Source: Alentia gelatinosa (Eukaryota; Annelida; Polychaeta; Phyllodocida; Polynoidae). Taken from it: a stretch of DNA of 64,000 bases. The position numbers were made by a program, and so were the translations under genes. How positions within the stretch are numbered: the first letter of the stretch is position 1; each line of letters begins with the position of its first letter. Positions 1 to 10,959 of the stretch are shown here, one piece after another. Below the pieces are notes generated by a model, which was given only the letters and a program-made list of their open reading frames with translations, was not told where the DNA came from and made no database searches. The stretch spans positions 31,969,970-32,033,969 of the forward strand of contig OX465589.1 in assembly GCA_950022655.1 (NCBI GenBank), written 5' to 3'.

Positions 1-321
1 AGACTCGGGCAGGGTTAGGTAATACAGACTCAGGCAGGGTGAAACAGACTCGGTCAGGGTGAAGGGAGACAGACAGAGGGAGGGTATAACAGACATGGGC
101 AGTTTCAGGTTAGACAGACTAGGGTAGGTCGAGACAGACTGGGGCAGGGTAAGTTGAGACAGACGGGGACAGGGTGAGAAAGACATGGGCAGGATAATGA
201 GAGACAGACTGGGGCAGGGTTAGACAGAGTCAGGCAGGGTGAGACAGACTCGGGAAGGGTGAGACAATCTCGGGCAGGGTGATGAGAGACAGACTCAGGG
301 AGGGTATGACAGACTCGGGCA
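1..321. repeat. Partial satellite unit: minisatellite tail
   Basis: The last part of the minisatellite of a unit that begins before the window, made of ~20-bp variants of GAGACAGACTCAGGCAGGGT. It matches the ends of the later units. Confidence 0.9.
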
Positions 322-690
322 GGCCTACTTAATTGGTCGCTAGTTTATGCAGCGACCTTGATATTGACTGCACTTGTAACTGATAGATTGGCCATCAACC
401 CCTGTCTGTGCTGAGCTCCTCACTCTCAGTCGGATAGATTGACGTGCCGTACCGTACGCAGAATTTAACTCACTGTCGCCCAAATTATCATAGCCCAAGA
501 CATCTAAGGATGATACGTACCAAATGCGGATATTCACTTCCAGTTAGAATTCAGCCATGAGACTTTAACACCAGTTAGGGACACATATAACCTACGATCA
601 CCTAAAATATGAAGAAAATCGGCCAATTAGATCTAACGATATTCGTGTTTGAATCTGGTTGTATCAAATGCTGCTCTGGTGGCCAGTGTA
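322..690. repeat. Alpha subrepeat, 369 bp
   Basis: First of two related subrepeats in a unit. Its diagnostic stretch is GTCGGATAGATTGACGTGCC. The second unit's alpha differs from its beta at 23 of 369 positions by my count, with no indels and with the first ~108 bp identical. The antisense strand holds a 65-codon open frame in alpha, but the paired beta sequence breaks it with a stop, so it does not look protein-coding. Confidence 0.93.
335..357. other. Hairpin at the 5' end of each 369-bp subrepeat
   Basis: A perfect 7-bp inverted repeat, GGTCGCT (335-341) and AGCGACC (351-357), around a 9-nt loop. It recurs 13 bp into almost every alpha and beta copy, since that part is nearly invariant. 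Its role is unknown; it could act as a fold-back in RNA or DNA or be incidental. Confidence 0.75.
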
Positions 691-1059
691 GGCCTTCTTA
701 ATTGGTCGCTAGTTTATGCAGCGACCTTGATATTGACTGCACTTGTTACTGATAGATTGGCCATCAACCCCTGTCTGTGCTGAGCTCCTCACTCTCAGTC
801 GAATAGATTGATGGGCCTTACCTTACGCAGAATTTAACTGACTGTCGTCCAAATTATCATAGCCCAAGACATCTGAGGATGATGCGTACCAAATGCGGAA
901 ATTCACTTCCCGTTGGAATATGGCCATGAAACTTTAACACCAGTTAGGGACACATATAACCTACGATCACCTAAAATAGGAAGAAAATCGGCCGCTTGGA
1001 TCTAACGACATTCACGTTTGAATATGGTTGTATCAAATGCTGCTCTGGTGGCCAGTGTA
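691..1059. repeat. Beta subrepeat, 369 bp
   Basis: Second subrepeat, same length as alpha. Diagnostic stretches are GTCGAATAGATTGATGGGCC (GTCAAATAG in many right-block units) and CGGCCGCTTGG near the 3' end, where alpha has CGGCCAATTAG. It ends, like alpha, with GGCCAGTGTA. Confidence 0.93.
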
Positions 1060-1112
1060 CTGACGCTGGGTGACTATGATAAGAACTAACGTTTTAATTG
1101 ACAGGTCCTGCC

Positions 1113-1138
1113 ACCTGGTGTATTATGTGAAACCAGGT
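1113..1138. other. Hairpin ACCTGGT/ACCAGGT
   Basis: A perfect 7-bp inverted repeat with a 12-nt loop (ACCTGGT at 1113-1119, ACCAGGT at 1132-1138), found at the same place in every unit, about 70 bp before the tRNA-like A box. Function unknown. Confidence 0.65.
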
Positions 1139-1183
1139 TCCTCACTACATTCATAACGCCCTTAACATGCCCTCTTCCTGTCA

Positions 1184-1267
1184 GACTCAGTGGTCTAGAG
1201 GTAGTGTCAGCAAGGGAAACCTATGGTTGAGAGTTCAATCCCCTTCCATGCAGAGCGGGTTTTTTTT
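1184..1267 (+). ncRNA. tRNA-derived, Pol III-promoter-like sequence with T-run terminator
   Basis: TGGTCTAGAGG (1191-1201) fits the Pol III A-box consensus TRGYNNARNGG. GTTCAATCC (1233-1241) fits the B-box consensus GWTCRANNC. A run of eight T residues (1260-1267) follows, as at Pol III terminators. Aligned on T8-G9, the stretch has about tRNA length (70-71 nt), and its D region resembles Gly or Glu tRNAs. However, the acceptor strands (GACTCAG and CCATGCA) do not pair and the anticodon arm is degenerate, so it is not a working tRNA. It recurs once per unit; A-box starts are given in the unit entries. Whether it is transcribed is unknown. Confidence 0.5.
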
Positions 1268-1279
1268 CAAGAGTCATGG

Positions 1280-2080
1280 GTGAGACAGTTAGGCTGGGTG
1301 AGACAGACTCAGGCAGAGTGAGACAGACTCAGGCAGGGTGAGACAGACTCGGGAAGGGTGAGTTGAGACAGACTCAGGCAGGGTGAGACAGACTCTGGCA
1401 GGATGATGAGAGACAGACTCAGGCAGGGTATAAAAGACACGGGCAGGGCGAGATAGGCTTGGGCAGGGTGATGAGAAACAGACTTGGACAATGTGAGACA
1501 GACATGGGCAGGATAATGTGAGACAAACTGGGGCAGGGTGAGACAGAGTCAGGCAGGGTGAGACAGACTCAGGAAGGGTGAGGTGAGACAGAGTCAGGCA
1601 GGGTGAGACAGACTTGGGCAGGGTGATGAGAGACAGACTCAGGCAGGGTATGACAGACTTGGGTAGAGCGACATAGACTTGAGCAGAGTGATGAGAGACA
1701 GACTGGGGCAGGGTGAGACAGACTCACACAGGATGAGACAGACTCAGACAGGGTGAGACAGACTCGGGCAGGGTTAGGTAATACAGACTCAGGCAGGGTG
1801 AAACAGACTCGGTCAGGGTGAAGGGAGACAGACAGAGGGAGGGTATAACAGACATGGGCAGTTTCAGGTAAGACAGACTAGGGTAGGTCGAGACAGACTG
1901 GGGCAGGGTAAGTTGAGACAGACTGGGACAGGGTGAGAAAGACATGGGCAGGATAATGAGAGACAGACTGGGGCAGGGTTAGACAGAGTCAGGCAGGGTG
2001 AGACAGACTCGGGAAGGGTGAGACAATCTCGGGCAGGGTGATGAGAGACAGACTCAGGGAGGGTATGACAGACTCGGGCA
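1280..2080. repeat. GA-rich ~20-bp minisatellite block
   Basis: About 40 degenerate copies of GAGACAGACTCAGGCAGGGT. The + strand is strongly purine-rich (14 of 20 in the consensus) with G well above C. The order of variant copies is kept from unit to unit, so the block has been amplified as part of the long unit. AGGATAATG, the target used by the retrotransposon, normally occurs twice per block. Open frames on the - strand encoding Ser/Leu/Pro-rich chains are by-products of the repeat. Confidence 0.92.
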
Positions 2081-3839
2081 GGCCTACTTAATTGGTCGCT
2101 AGTTTATGCAGCGACCTTGATATTGACTGCACTTGTTACTGATAGATTGGCCATCAACCCCTGTCTGTGCTGAGCTCCTCACTCTCAGTCGGATAGATTG
2201 ACGTGCCGTACCGTACGCAGAATTTAACTCACTGTCGCCCAAATTATCATAGCCCAAGACATCTAAGGATGATACGTACCAAATGCGGATATTCACTTCC
2301 AGTTAGAATTCAGCCATGAGACTTTAACACCAGTTAGGGACACATATAACCTACGATCACCTAAAATATGAAGAAAATCGGCCAATTAGATCTAACGATA
2401 TTCGTGTTTGAATCTGGTTGTATCAAATGCTGCTCTGGTGGCCAGTGTAGGCCTACTTAATTGGTCGCTAGTTTATGCAGCGACCTTGATATTGACTGCA
2501 CTTGTTACTGATAGATTGGCCATCAACCCCTGTCTGTGCTGAGCTCCTCACTCTCAGTCGAATAGATTGATGGGCCTTACCTTACGCAGAATTTAACTGA
2601 CTGTCGTCCAAATTATCATAGCCCAAGACATCTGAGGATGATGCGTACCAAATGCGGAAATTCACTTCCCGTTGGAATATGGCCATGAAACTTTAACACC
2701 AGTTAGGGACACATATAACCTACGATCACCTAAAATATGAAGAAAATCGGCCGCTTGGATCTAACGACATTCACGTTTGAATATGGTTGTATCAAATGCT
2801 GCTCTGGTGGCCAGTGTACTGACGCTGGGTGACTATGATAAGAACTAACGTTTTAATTGACAGGTCCTGCCACCTGGTGTATTATGTGAAACCAGGTTCC
2901 TCACTACATTCATAACGCCCTTAACATGCCCTCTTCCTGTCAGACTCAGTGGTCTAGAGGTAGTGTCAGCAAGGGAAACCTATGGTTGAGAGTTCAATCC
3001 CCTTCCATGCAGAGCGGGTTTTTTTTCAAGAGTCATGGGTGAGACAGTTAGGCTGGGTGAGACAGACTCAGGCAGAGTGAGACAGACTCAGGCAGGGTGA
3101 GACAGACTCGGGAAGGGTGAGTTGAGACAGACTCAGGCAGGGTGAGACAGACTCTGGCAGGATGATGAGAGACAGACTCAGGCAGGGTATAAAAGACACG
3201 GGCAGGGCGAGATAGGCTTGGGCAGGGTGATGAGAAACAGACTTGGACAATGTGAGACAGACATGGGCAGGATAATGTGAGACAAACTGGGGCAGGGTGA
3301 GACAGAGTCAGGCAGGGTGAGACAGACTCAGGAAGGGTGAGGTGAGACAGAGTCAGGCAGGGTGAGACAGACTTGGGCAGGGTGATGAGAGACAGACTCA
3401 GGCAGGGTATGACAGACTTGGGTAGAGCGACATAGACTTGAGCAGAGTGATGAGAGACAGACTGGGGCAGGGTGAGACAGACTCACACAGGATGAGACAG
3501 ACTCAGACAGGGTGAGACAGACTCGGGCAGGGTTAGGTAATACAGACTCAGGCAGGGTGAAACAGACTCGGTCAGGGTGAAGGGAGACAGACAGAGGGAG
3601 GGTATAACAGACATGGGCAGTTTCAGGTAAGACAGACTAGGGTAGGTCGAGACAGACTGGGGCAGGGTAAGTTGAGACAGACTGGGACAGGGTGAGAAAG
3701 ACATGGGCAGGATAATGAGAGACAGACTGGGGCAGGGTTAGACAGAGTCAGGCAGGGTGAGACAGACTCGGGAAGGGTGAGACAATCTCGGGCAGGGTGA
3801 TGAGAGACAGACTCAGGGAGGGTATGACAGACTCGGGCA
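2081..3839. repeat. Satellite unit 2 (alpha-beta, 1759 bp)
   Basis: Complete unit. Beta has GTCGAATAG and AATATGAAG. tRNA-like A box at 2950. Shares CAGGTAAGAC in the minisatellite with units 1 and 3 start-side copies, where later units have CAGGTTAGAC. Confidence 0.95.
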
Positions 3840-5598
3840 GGCCTACTTAATTGGTCGCTAGTTTATGCAGCGACCTTGATATTGACTGCACTTGTTACTG
3901 ATAGATTGGCCATCAACCCCTGTCTGTGCTGAGCTCCTCACTCTCAGTCGGATAGATTGACGTGCCGTACCGTACGCAGAATTTAACTCACTGTCGCCCA
4001 AATTATCATAGCCCAAGACATCTAAGGATGATACGTACCAAATGCGGATATTCACTTCCAGTTAGAATTCAGCCATGAGACTTTAACACCAGTTAGGGAC
4101 ACATATAACCTACGATCACCTAAAATATGAAGAAAATCGGCCAATTAGATCTAACGATATTCGTGTTTGAATCTGGTTGTATCAAATGCTGCTCTGGTGG
4201 CCAGTGTAGGCCTACTTAATTGGTCGCTAGTTTATGCAGCGACCTTGATATTGACTGCACTTGTTACTGATAGATTGGCCATCAACCCCTGTCTGTGCTG
4301 AGCTCCTCACTCTCAGTCGAATAGATTGATGGGCCTTACCTTACGCAGAATTTAACTGACTGTCGTCCAAATTATCATAGCCCAAGACATCTGAGGATGA
4401 TGCGTACCAAATGCGGAAATTCACTTCCCGTTGGAATATGGCCATGAAACTTTAACACCAGTTAGGGACACATATAACCTACGATCACCTAAAATATGAA
4501 GAAAATCGGCCGCTTGGATCTAACGACATTCACGTTTGAATATGGTTGTATCAAATGCTGCTCTGGTGGCCAGTGTACTGACGCTGGGTGACTATGATAA
4601 GAACTAACGTTTTAATTGACAGGTCCTGCCACCTGGTGTATTATGTGAAACCAGGTTCCTCACTACATTCATAACGCCCTTAACATGCCCTCTTCCTGTC
4701 AGACTCAGTGGTCTAGAGGTAGTGTCAGCAAGGGAAACCTATGGTTGAGAGTTCAATCCCCTTACATGCAGAGCGGGTTTTTTTTCAAGAGTCATGGGTG
4801 AGACAGTTAGGCTGGGTGAGACAGACTCAGGCAGAGTGAGACAGACTCAGGCAGGGTGAGACAGACTCGGGAAGGGTGAGTTGAGACAGACTCAGGCAGG
4901 GTGAGACAGACTCTGGCAGGATGATGAGAGACAGACTCAGGCAGGGTATAAAAGACACGGGCAGGGCGAGATAGGCTTGGGCAGGGTGATGAGAAACAGA
5001 CTTGGACAATGTGAGACAGACATGGGCAGGATAATGTGAGACAAACTGGGGCAGGGTGAGACAGAGTCAGGCAGGGTGAGACAGACTCAGGAAGGGTGAG
5101 GTGAGACAGAGTCAGGCAGGGTGAGACAGACTTGGGCAGGGTGATGAGAGACAGACTCAGGCAGGGTATGACAGACTTGGGTAGAGCGACATAGACTTGA
5201 GCAGAGTGATGAGAGACAGACTGGGGCAGGGTGAGACAGACTCACACAGGATGAGACAGACTCAGACAGGGTGAGACAGACTCGGGCAGGGTTAGGTAAT
5301 ACAGACTCAGGCAGGGTGAAACAGACTCGGTCAGGGTGAAGGGAGACAGACAGAGGGAGGGTATAACAGACATGGGCAGTTTCAGGTTAGACAGACTAGG
5401 GTAGGTCGAGACAGACTGGGGCAGGGTAAGTTGAGACAGACTGGGACAGGGTGAGAAAGACATGGGCAGGATAATGAGAGACAGACTGGGGCAGGGTTAG
5501 ACAGAGTCAGGCAGGGTGAGACAGACTCGGGAAGGGTGAGACAATCTCGGGCAGGGTGATGAGAGACAGACTCAGGGAGGGTATGACAGACTCGGGCA
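3840..5598. repeat. Satellite unit 3 (alpha-beta, 1759 bp)
   Basis: Complete unit. A box at 4709. The tRNA-like part has CCCCTTACATG after the B box, where other units have CCCCTTCCATG. Confidence 0.95.
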
Positions 5599-7356
5599 GG
5601 CCTACTTAATTGGTCGCTAGTTTATGCAGCGACCTTGATATTGACTGCACTTGTTACTGATAGATTGGCCATCAACCCCTGTCTGTGCTGAGCTCCTCAC
5701 TCTCAGTCGGATAGATTGACGTGCCGTACCGTACGCAGAATTTAACTCACTGTCGCCCAAATTATCATAGCCCAAGACATCTAAGGATGATACGTACCAA
5801 ATGCGGATATTCACTTCCAGTTAGAATTCAGCCATGAGACTTTAACACCAGTTAGGGACACATATAACCTACGATCACCTAAAATATGAAGAAAATCGGC
5901 CAATTAGATCTAACGATATTCGTGTTTGAATCTGGTTGTATCAAATGCTGCTCTGGTGGCCAGTGTAGGCCTACTTAATTGGTCGCTAGTTTATGCAGCG
6001 ACCTTGATATTGACTGCACTTGTTACTGATAGATTGGCCATCAACCCCTGTCTGTGCTGAGCTCCTCACTCTCAGTCGAATAGATTGATGGGCCTTACCT
6101 TACGCAGAATTTAACTGACTGTCGTCCAAATTATCATAGCCCAAGACATCTGAGGATGATGCGTACCAAATGCGGAAATTCACTTCCCGTTGGAATATGG
6201 CCATGAAACTTTAACACCAGTTAGGGACACATATAACCTACGATCACCTAAAATATGAAGAAAATCGGCCGCTTGGATCTAACGACATTCACGTTTGAAT
6301 ATGGTTGTATCAAATGCTGCTCTGGTGGCCAGTGTACTGACGCTGGGTGACTATGATAAGAACTAACGTTTTAATTGACAGGTCCTGCCACCTGGTGTAT
6401 TATGTGAAACCAGGTTCCTCACTACATTCATAACGCCCTTAACATGCCCTCTTCCTGTCAGACTCAGTGGTCTAGAGGTAGTGTCAGCAAGGGAAACCTA
6501 TGGTTGAGAGTTCAATCCCCTTCCATGCAGAGCGGGTTTTTTTTCAAGAGTCATGGGTGAGACAGTTAGGCTGGGTGAGACAGACTCAGGCAGAGTGAGA
6601 CAGACTCAGGCAGGGTGAGACAGACTCGGGAAGGGTGAGTTGAGACAGACTCAGGCAGGGTGAGACAGACTCTGGCAGGATGATGAGAGACAGACTCAGG
6701 CAGGGTATAAAAGACACGGGCAGGGCGAGATAGGCTTGGGCAGGGTGATGAGAAACAGACTTGGACAATGTGAGACAGACATGGGCAGGATAATGTGAGA
6801 CAAACTGGGGCAGGGTGAGACAGAGTCAGGCAGGGTGAGACAGACTCAGGAAGGGTGAGTGAGACAGAGTCAGGCAGGGTGAGACAGACTTGGGCAGGGT
6901 GATGAGAGACAGACTCAGGCAGGGTATGACAGACTTGGGTAGAGCGACATAGACTTGAGCAGAGTGATGAGAGACAGACTGGGGCAGGGTGAGACAGACT
7001 CACACAGGATGAGACAGACTCAGACAGGGTGAGACAGACTCGGGCAGGGTAAGGTAATACAGACTCAGGCAGGGTGAAACAGACTCGGTCAGGGTGAAGG
7101 GAGACAGACAGAGGGAGGGTATAACAGACATGGGCAGTTTCAGGTTAGACAGACTAGGGTAGGTCGAGACAGACTGGGGCAGGGTAAGTTGAGACAGACT
7201 GGGACAGGGTGAGAAAGACATGGGCAGGATAATGAGAGACAGACTGGGGCAGGGTTAGACAGAGTCAGGCAGGGTGAGACAGACTCGGGAAGGGTGAGAC
7301 AATCTCGGGCAGGGTGATGAGAGACAGACTCAGGGAGGGTATGACAGACTCGGGCA
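5599..7356. repeat. Satellite unit 4 (alpha-beta, 1758 bp)
   Basis: Complete unit. A box at 6468. A 1-bp deletion near 6857 (GGGTGAGTGAGACAG) accounts for the shorter length and lengthens a meaningless antisense open frame. Confidence 0.95.
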
Positions 7357-9115
7357 GGCCTACTTAATTGGTCGCTAGTTTATGCAGCGACCTTGATATT
7401 GACTGCACTTGTTACTGATAGATTGGCCATCAACCCCTGTCTGTGCTGAGCTCCTCACTCTCAGTCGGATAGATTGACGTGCCGTACCGTACGCAGAATT
7501 TAACTCACTGTCGCCCAAATTATCATAGCCCAAGACATCTAAGGATGATACGTACCAAATGCGGATATTCACTTCCAGTTAGAATTCAGCCATGAGACTT
7601 TAACACCAGTTAGGGACACATATAACCTACGATCACCTAAAATATGAAGAAAATCGGCCAATTAGATCTAACGATATTCGTGTTTGAATCTGGTTGTATC
7701 AAATGCTGCTCTGGTGGCCAGTGTAGGCCTACTTAATTGGTCGCTAGTTTATGCAGCGACCTTGATATTGACTGCACTTGTTACTGATAGATTGGCCATC
7801 AACCCCTGTCTGTGCTGAGCTCCTCACTCTCAGTCGAATAGATTGATGGGCCTTACCTTACGCAGAATTTAACTGACTGTCGTCCAAATTATCATAGCCC
7901 AAGACATCTGAGGATGATGCGTACCAAATGCGGAAATTCACTTCCCGTTGGAATATGGCCATGAAACTTTAACACCAGTTAGGGACACATATAACCTACG
8001 ATCACCTAAAATATGAAGAAAATCGGCCGCTTGGATCTAACGACATTCACGTTTGAATATGGTTGTATCAAATGCTGCTCTGGTGGCCAGTGTACTGACG
8101 CTGGGTGACTATGATAAGAACTAACGTTTTAATTGACAGGTCCTGCCACCTGGTGTATTATGTGAAACCAGGTTCCTCACTACATTCATAACGCCCTTAA
8201 CATGCCCTCTTCCTGTCAGACTCAGTGGTCTAGAGGTAATGTCAGCAAGGGAAACCTATGGTTGAGAGTTCAATCCCCTTCCATGCAGAGCGGTTTTTTT
8301 TTCAAGAGTCATGGGTGAGACAGTTAGGCTGGGTGAGACAGACTCAGGCAGAGTGAGACAGACTCAGGCAGGGTGAGACAGACTCGGGAAGGGTGAGTTG
8401 AGACAGACTCAGGCAGGGTGAGACAGACTCTGGCAGGATGATGAGAGACAGACTCAGGCAGGGTATAAAAGACACGGGCAGGGCGAGATAGGCTTGGGCA
8501 GGGTGATGAGAAACAGACTTGGACAATGTGAGACAGACATGGGCAGGATAATGTGAGACAAACTGGGGCAGGGTGAGACAGAGTCAGGCAGGGTGAGACA
8601 GACTCAGGAAGGGTGAGGTGAGACAGAGTCAGGCAGGGTGAGACAGACTTGGGCAGGGTGATGAGAGACAGACTCAGGCAGGGTATGACAGACTTGGGTA
8701 GAGCGACATAGACTTGAGCAGAGTGATGAGAGACAGACTGGGGCAGGGTGAGACAGACTCACACAGGATGAGACAGACTCAGACAGGGTGAGACAGACTC
8801 GGGCAGGGTTAGGTAATACAGACTCAGGCAGGGTGAAACAGACTCGGTCAGGGTGAAGGGAGACAGACAGAGGGAGGGTATAACAGACATGGGCAGTTTC
8901 AGGTTAGACAGACTAGGGTAGGTCGAGACAGACTGGGGCAGGGTAAGTTGAGACAGACTGGGACAGGGTGAGAAAGACATGGGCAGGATAATGAGAGACA
9001 GACTGGGGCAGGGTTAGACAGAGTCAGGCAAGGTGAGACAGACTCGGGAAGGGTGAGACAATCTCGGGCAGGGTGATGAGAGACAGACTCAGGGAGGGTA
9101 TGACAGACTCGGGCA
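7357..9115. repeat. Satellite unit 5 (alpha-beta, 1759 bp)
   Basis: Complete unit. A box at 8226, followed by GGTAATGTC instead of the commoner GGTAGTGTC, and a T run of nine. Confidence 0.95.
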
Positions 9116-10663
9116 GGCCTACTTAATTGGTCGCTAGTTTATGCAGCGACCTTGATATTGACTGCACTTGTTACTGATAGATTGGCCATCAACCCCTGTC
9201 TGTGCTGAGCTCCTCACTCTCAGTCGGATAGATTGACGTGCCGTACCGTACGCAGAATTTAACTCACTGTCGCCCAAATTATCATAGCCCAAGACATCTA
9301 AGGATGATACGTACCAAATGCGGATATTCACTTCCAGTTAGAATTCAGCCATGAGACTTTAACACCAGTTAGGGACACATATAACCTACGATCACCTAAA
9401 ATATGAAGAAAATCGGCCAATTAGATCTAACGATATTCGTGTTTGAATCTGGTTGTATCAAATGCTGCTCTGGTGGCCAGTGTAGGCCTACTTAATTGGT
9501 CGCTAGTTTATGCAGCGACCTTGATATTGACTGCACTTGTTACTGATAGATTGGCCATCAACCCCTGTCTGTGCTGAGCTCCTCACTCTCAGTCGAATAG
9601 ATTGATGGGCCTTACCTTACGCAGAATTTAACTGACTGTCGTCCAAATTATCATAGCCCAAGACATCTGAGGATGATGCGTACCAAATGCGGAAATTCAC
9701 TTCCCGTTGGAATATGGCCATGAAACTTTAACACCAGTTAGGGACACATATAACCTACGATCACCTAAAATATGAAGAAAATCGGCCGCTTGGATCTAAC
9801 GACATTCACGTTTGAATATGGTTGTATCAAATGCTGCTCTGGTGGCCAGTGTACTGACGCTGGGTGACTATGATAAGAACTAACGTTTTAATTGACAGGT
9901 CCTGCCACCTGGTGTATTATGTGAAACCAGGTTCCTCACTACATTCATAACGCCCTTAACATGCCCTCTTCCTGTCAGACTCAGTGGTCTAGAGGTAATG
10001 TCAGCAAGGGAAACCTATGGTTGAGAGTTCAATCCCCTTCCATGCAGAGCGGTTTTTTTTTCAAGAGTCATGGGTGAGACAGTTAGGCTGGGTGAGACAG
10101 ACTCAGGCAGAGTGAGGCAGACTCAGGCAGGGTGAGACAGACTCGGGAAGGGTGAGTTGAGACAGACTCAGGCAGGGTGAGACAGACTCTGGCAGGATGA
10201 TGAGAGACAGACTCAGGCAGGGTATAAAAGACACGGGCAGGGCGAGATAGGCTTGGGCAGGGTGATGAGAAACAGACTTGGACAATGTGAGACAGACATG
10301 GGCAGGATAATCTGAGACAAACTTGGGCAGGGTGATGAGAGACAGACTCAGGCAGGGTATGACAGACTTGGGTAGAGCGACATAGACTTGAGCAGAGTGA
10401 TGAGAGACAGACTGGGGCAGGGTGAGACAGACTCACACAGGATGAGACAGACTCAGACAGGGTGAGACTCGGGCAGGGTTAGGTAATACAGACTCAGGCA
10501 GGGTGAAACAGACTCGGTCAGGGTGAAGGGAGACAGACAGAGGGAGGGTATAACAGACATGGGCAGTTTCAGGTTAGACAGACTAGGGTAGGTCGAGACA
10601 GACTGGGGCAGGGTAAGTTGAGACAGACTGGGACAGGGTGAGAAAGACATGGGCAGGATAATG
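9116..10663. repeat. Satellite unit 6, part left of the retrotransposon
   Basis: The unit that received the insertion. A box at 9985. Its minisatellite has private deletions of about 85 bp (near 10321) and 4 bp (near 10468). It stops after AGGATAATG at 10663 and resumes at 15888; without the insert it would be about 1670 bp. Confidence 0.93.
10655..10663 (+). other. Retrotransposon left junction / integration target
   Basis: Host AGGATAATG immediately precedes the element's first bases GTAAACCC. The last five bases, TAATG, are also the last five at the B1-A2 junction (15385-15389) and at the right end (15883-15887). Over nine bases the target differs from the element end (AGGGTAATG) at one position. 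This is the pattern expected for strand exchange between a circular intermediate and a short homologous target. Confidence 0.8.
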
Positions 10664-10863
10664 GTAAACCCATGGGCATGGCTCAGGGGTAATCATTGCC
10701 TCCCCGGTGTCCCCCTCTACCGCGCCTCACGGGCGCCCCTCCTGCCCCCTCGCGGCACTCACCCACACCACGAGGTCACGTGGTACAGCCCGGTCCAGGC
10801 CCCGGCCTCACTTCTTCTCCACCCGCTCTGCAGTACGCACGTACTACAAGCACTAATTTCGTC
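10664..10863 (+). repeat. Split direct repeat A1
   Basis: 200 bp, identical to A2 (15390-15589). It begins GTAAACCCATGGG and ends AATTTCGTC, and is GC-rich. In this type of element A1 is the left end, and with B1-A2-B2 it lets reverse transcription regenerate a full circle. An open frame runs through it from the junction ATG but shows no protein-like conservation. Confidence 0.92.
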
Positions 10864-10959
10864 TTCTTGGCCACGTGCTCGCAGCCTATTACTCCACGAG
10901 TATAGGCCAGCACACCATACTACGATAAAGTGCGATAGAACGATAGAGGAGAGTGTACC
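10864..10959 (+). other. Leader between A1 and gag
   Basis: 96 bp without a recognisable gene. It contains a small fold, CCTATTACT and AGTATAGG around CCACG (about 10887-10909, one bulged base). The gag ATG follows with A at -3. It probably belongs to the 5' untranslated region of the element RNA. Confidence 0.5.

Larger units (their letters stand above)
1060..1279. repeat. Non-duplicated 220-bp segment of the unit
   Basis: Present once per unit, between beta and the minisatellite. It contains a 7-bp hairpin (1113-1138) and a tRNA-derived stretch ending in a T run (1184-1267). The segment is among the best conserved parts of the array: copies differ by a few substitutions and by T-run length. 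No coding potential is seen. Confidence 0.85.
322..2080. repeat. Satellite unit 1 (alpha-beta, 1759 bp)
   Basis: First complete unit, used here as the reference. Order: alpha 322-690, beta 691-1059, 220-bp segment 1060-1279, minisatellite 1280-2080. Private change: beta begins GGCCTTCTT instead of GGCCTACTT. Beta carries AATAGGAAG where most left-block units have AATATGAAG. Confidence 0.95.
1..10663. repeat. Satellite array, left block (about 6 units of 1759 bp)
   Basis: Head-to-tail higher-order satellite. Unit starts, marked by GGCCTACTTAATTGG, fall at 322, 2081, 3840, 5599, 7357 and 9116, a spacing of 1758-1759 bp. Each unit holds two 369-bp subrepeats, a 220-bp segment with a tRNA-like stretch, and about 800 bp of GA-rich minisatellite. 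The block ends at 10663 where a DIRS-type retrotransposon is inserted. No host gene is visible on either strand. Confidence 0.97.

Noticed and set aside
340..537. 65-codon antisense frame repeated in nearly every alpha subrepeat
   Set aside because: Its recurrence reflects copying of the satellite. The paired beta subrepeat stops it early, and it has no recognisable protein features.
870..930. Hammerhead ribozyme-like pieces in beta (CTGAGGA, GAAA, ATTC/GAAT stem)
   Set aside because: Helix II has only about two possible pairs and helix I does not form at the required place. Alpha lacks the core (CTAAGGA, no GAAA).
1184..1267. Functional tRNA gene
   Set aside because: Acceptor strands do not pair, the anticodon arm is degenerate, and the T arm has a mismatch. 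Only the internal promoter boxes and T run are convincing.
1770..1795. Telomere-like GGGTTAGG
   Set aside because: A single copy per unit within the minisatellite, not a tandem telomeric run.
1280..2080. CRISPR-like short repeats
   Set aside because: The ~20-bp copies are contiguous and degenerate, without unique spacers, and the context is eukaryotic.
6566..7003. Ser/Leu/Pro/Val-rich open frames on the - strand of the minisatellite, up to 145 codons
   Set aside because: They follow the ~20-bp repeat, which is poor in stops in these frames, break and join with each small indel, and have no domain or conserved start.
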